A stretch of DNA of 15,069 bases, from assembly GCA_937888735.1 (NCBI GenBank), contig CALASN010000095.1, positions 1 to 15,069 on the forward strand. The letters are read 5' to 3'. Below the pieces are notes generated by a model. That model was given only the letters and a program-made list of their open reading frames with translations, ran no database searches and was not told the DNA's origin. The stretch is from UBA5499 sp002426275. Lineage in GTDB: Bacteria; Bacillota; DTU084. How positions within the stretch are numbered: position 1 is the first letter of the stretch; each line of letters starts with the position of its first letter. Both the position numbers and the translations under genes were made by a program. Shown one piece after another: positions 14,862-15,069 of this stretch.

Positions 14862-15047
14862 CTAATGGCTGACAATCAAATAAACGCCGTTTTCCAAATC
14901 ATGGACCATTCCCAGCAGGATTTTACTGAGCAAAATGCTGATTCTGTCCTGCTCCGCCCGGTCAGGCGCATAAAAAACGGGGGTTGAGCCCCCTTCCAAC
15001 ACTAATTCCCGCCTGACTGTGACTATAGCAAGAATCGCAGTGTTCAT
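14862..15047 (-). CDS. small capping-complex subunit for YIEGIA-type protein
   Basis: A 61-residue protein, MNTAILAIVTVRRELVLEGG at the start and LLSKILLGMVHDLENGVYLIV near the end, matching my recollection of the small family annotated as capping complex subunit for YIEGIA. The partner YIEGIA membrane protein would be expected upstream, outside the window. The second ATG of ATGAAAATG is chosen (15047) because GGAGG lies seven bases before it but only one base before the first. The stop lies inside the leader of the DUF3189 gene, ten bases before its GTG start. The biochemical role of the pair is not established as far as I know. Confidence 0.7.
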   Translation of the reverse strand: MNTAILAIVTVRRELVLEGGSTPVFYAPDRAEQDRISILLSKILLGMVHDLENGVYLIVSH

Positions 15048-15069
15048 TTTCATTCCTCCATTAATCGGA

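Noticed and set aside
1..15069. CRISPR arrays, tRNA or rRNA genes
   Set aside because: No regularly spaced direct repeats, tRNA cloverleaf sequences or rRNA segments were seen on either strand.

Overview
The window reads as chromosomal DNA of an anaerobic, endospore-forming member of the Firmicutes, most likely a Clostridia/Peptococcaceae-type organism with moderate GC. The evidence is spoIVA with a convincing sigma-E-type promoter, the spore-former-associated YIEGIA-capping and DUF3189/DUF512 genes, strong AGGAGG-type ribosome binding sites, and the homocysteine route found in strict anaerobes (HcyBio/DUF39, NIL-ferredoxin, UPF0280). The species cannot be named from sequence alone. All intact genes lie on the minus strand, so transcription runs from high to low coordinates.

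Layout in transcription order. (1) 15047-10104: a tightly packed operon, YIEGIA-capping subunit - DUF3189 - DUF512/PDZ/radical-SAM-like FeS protein - der - plsY - gpsA. Most junctions are ATGA or TAATG overlaps. (2) 10103-9581: a gap holding a decayed coding remnant on the plus strand and the spoIVA promoter. (3) spoIVA (9580-8102) with a perfect hairpin terminator, then hup (7914-7642) with its own weaker terminator candidate. (4) 7594-7425: a hairpin-rich spacer before ilvE. (5) 7424-1098: a seven-gene amino-acid operon, ilvE - hom - thrB - HcyBio - NIL-ferredoxin - UPF0280 - homocysteine S-methyltransferase, closed by an intrinsic terminator at 1042-1072. (6) 993-1: one end of an IS110-family element, with a highly structured non-coding region resembling a bridge-RNA locus and a transposase broken by an in-frame TGA, running off the left edge.

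The metabolic operon groups genes around one intermediate. Aspartate semialdehyde can be reduced by Hom and phosphorylated by ThrB toward threonine (and then isoleucine, where IlvE acts). It can also be converted directly to homocysteine by HcyBio plus NIL-ferredoxin, with UPF0280 as a genetically linked partner of unsettled role. Homocysteine is then methylated to methionine by the stand-alone methyltransferase.

The most important data-quality observation is in hom. The reading frame is broken by a 19-base insertion (about 5722-5740) that contains a 16-base exact match to the end of the Illumina TruSeq adapter. Removing it restores a normal 433-residue homoserine dehydrogenase, so the frameshift is almost certainly a sequencing/assembly artefact and hom should be treated as intact.
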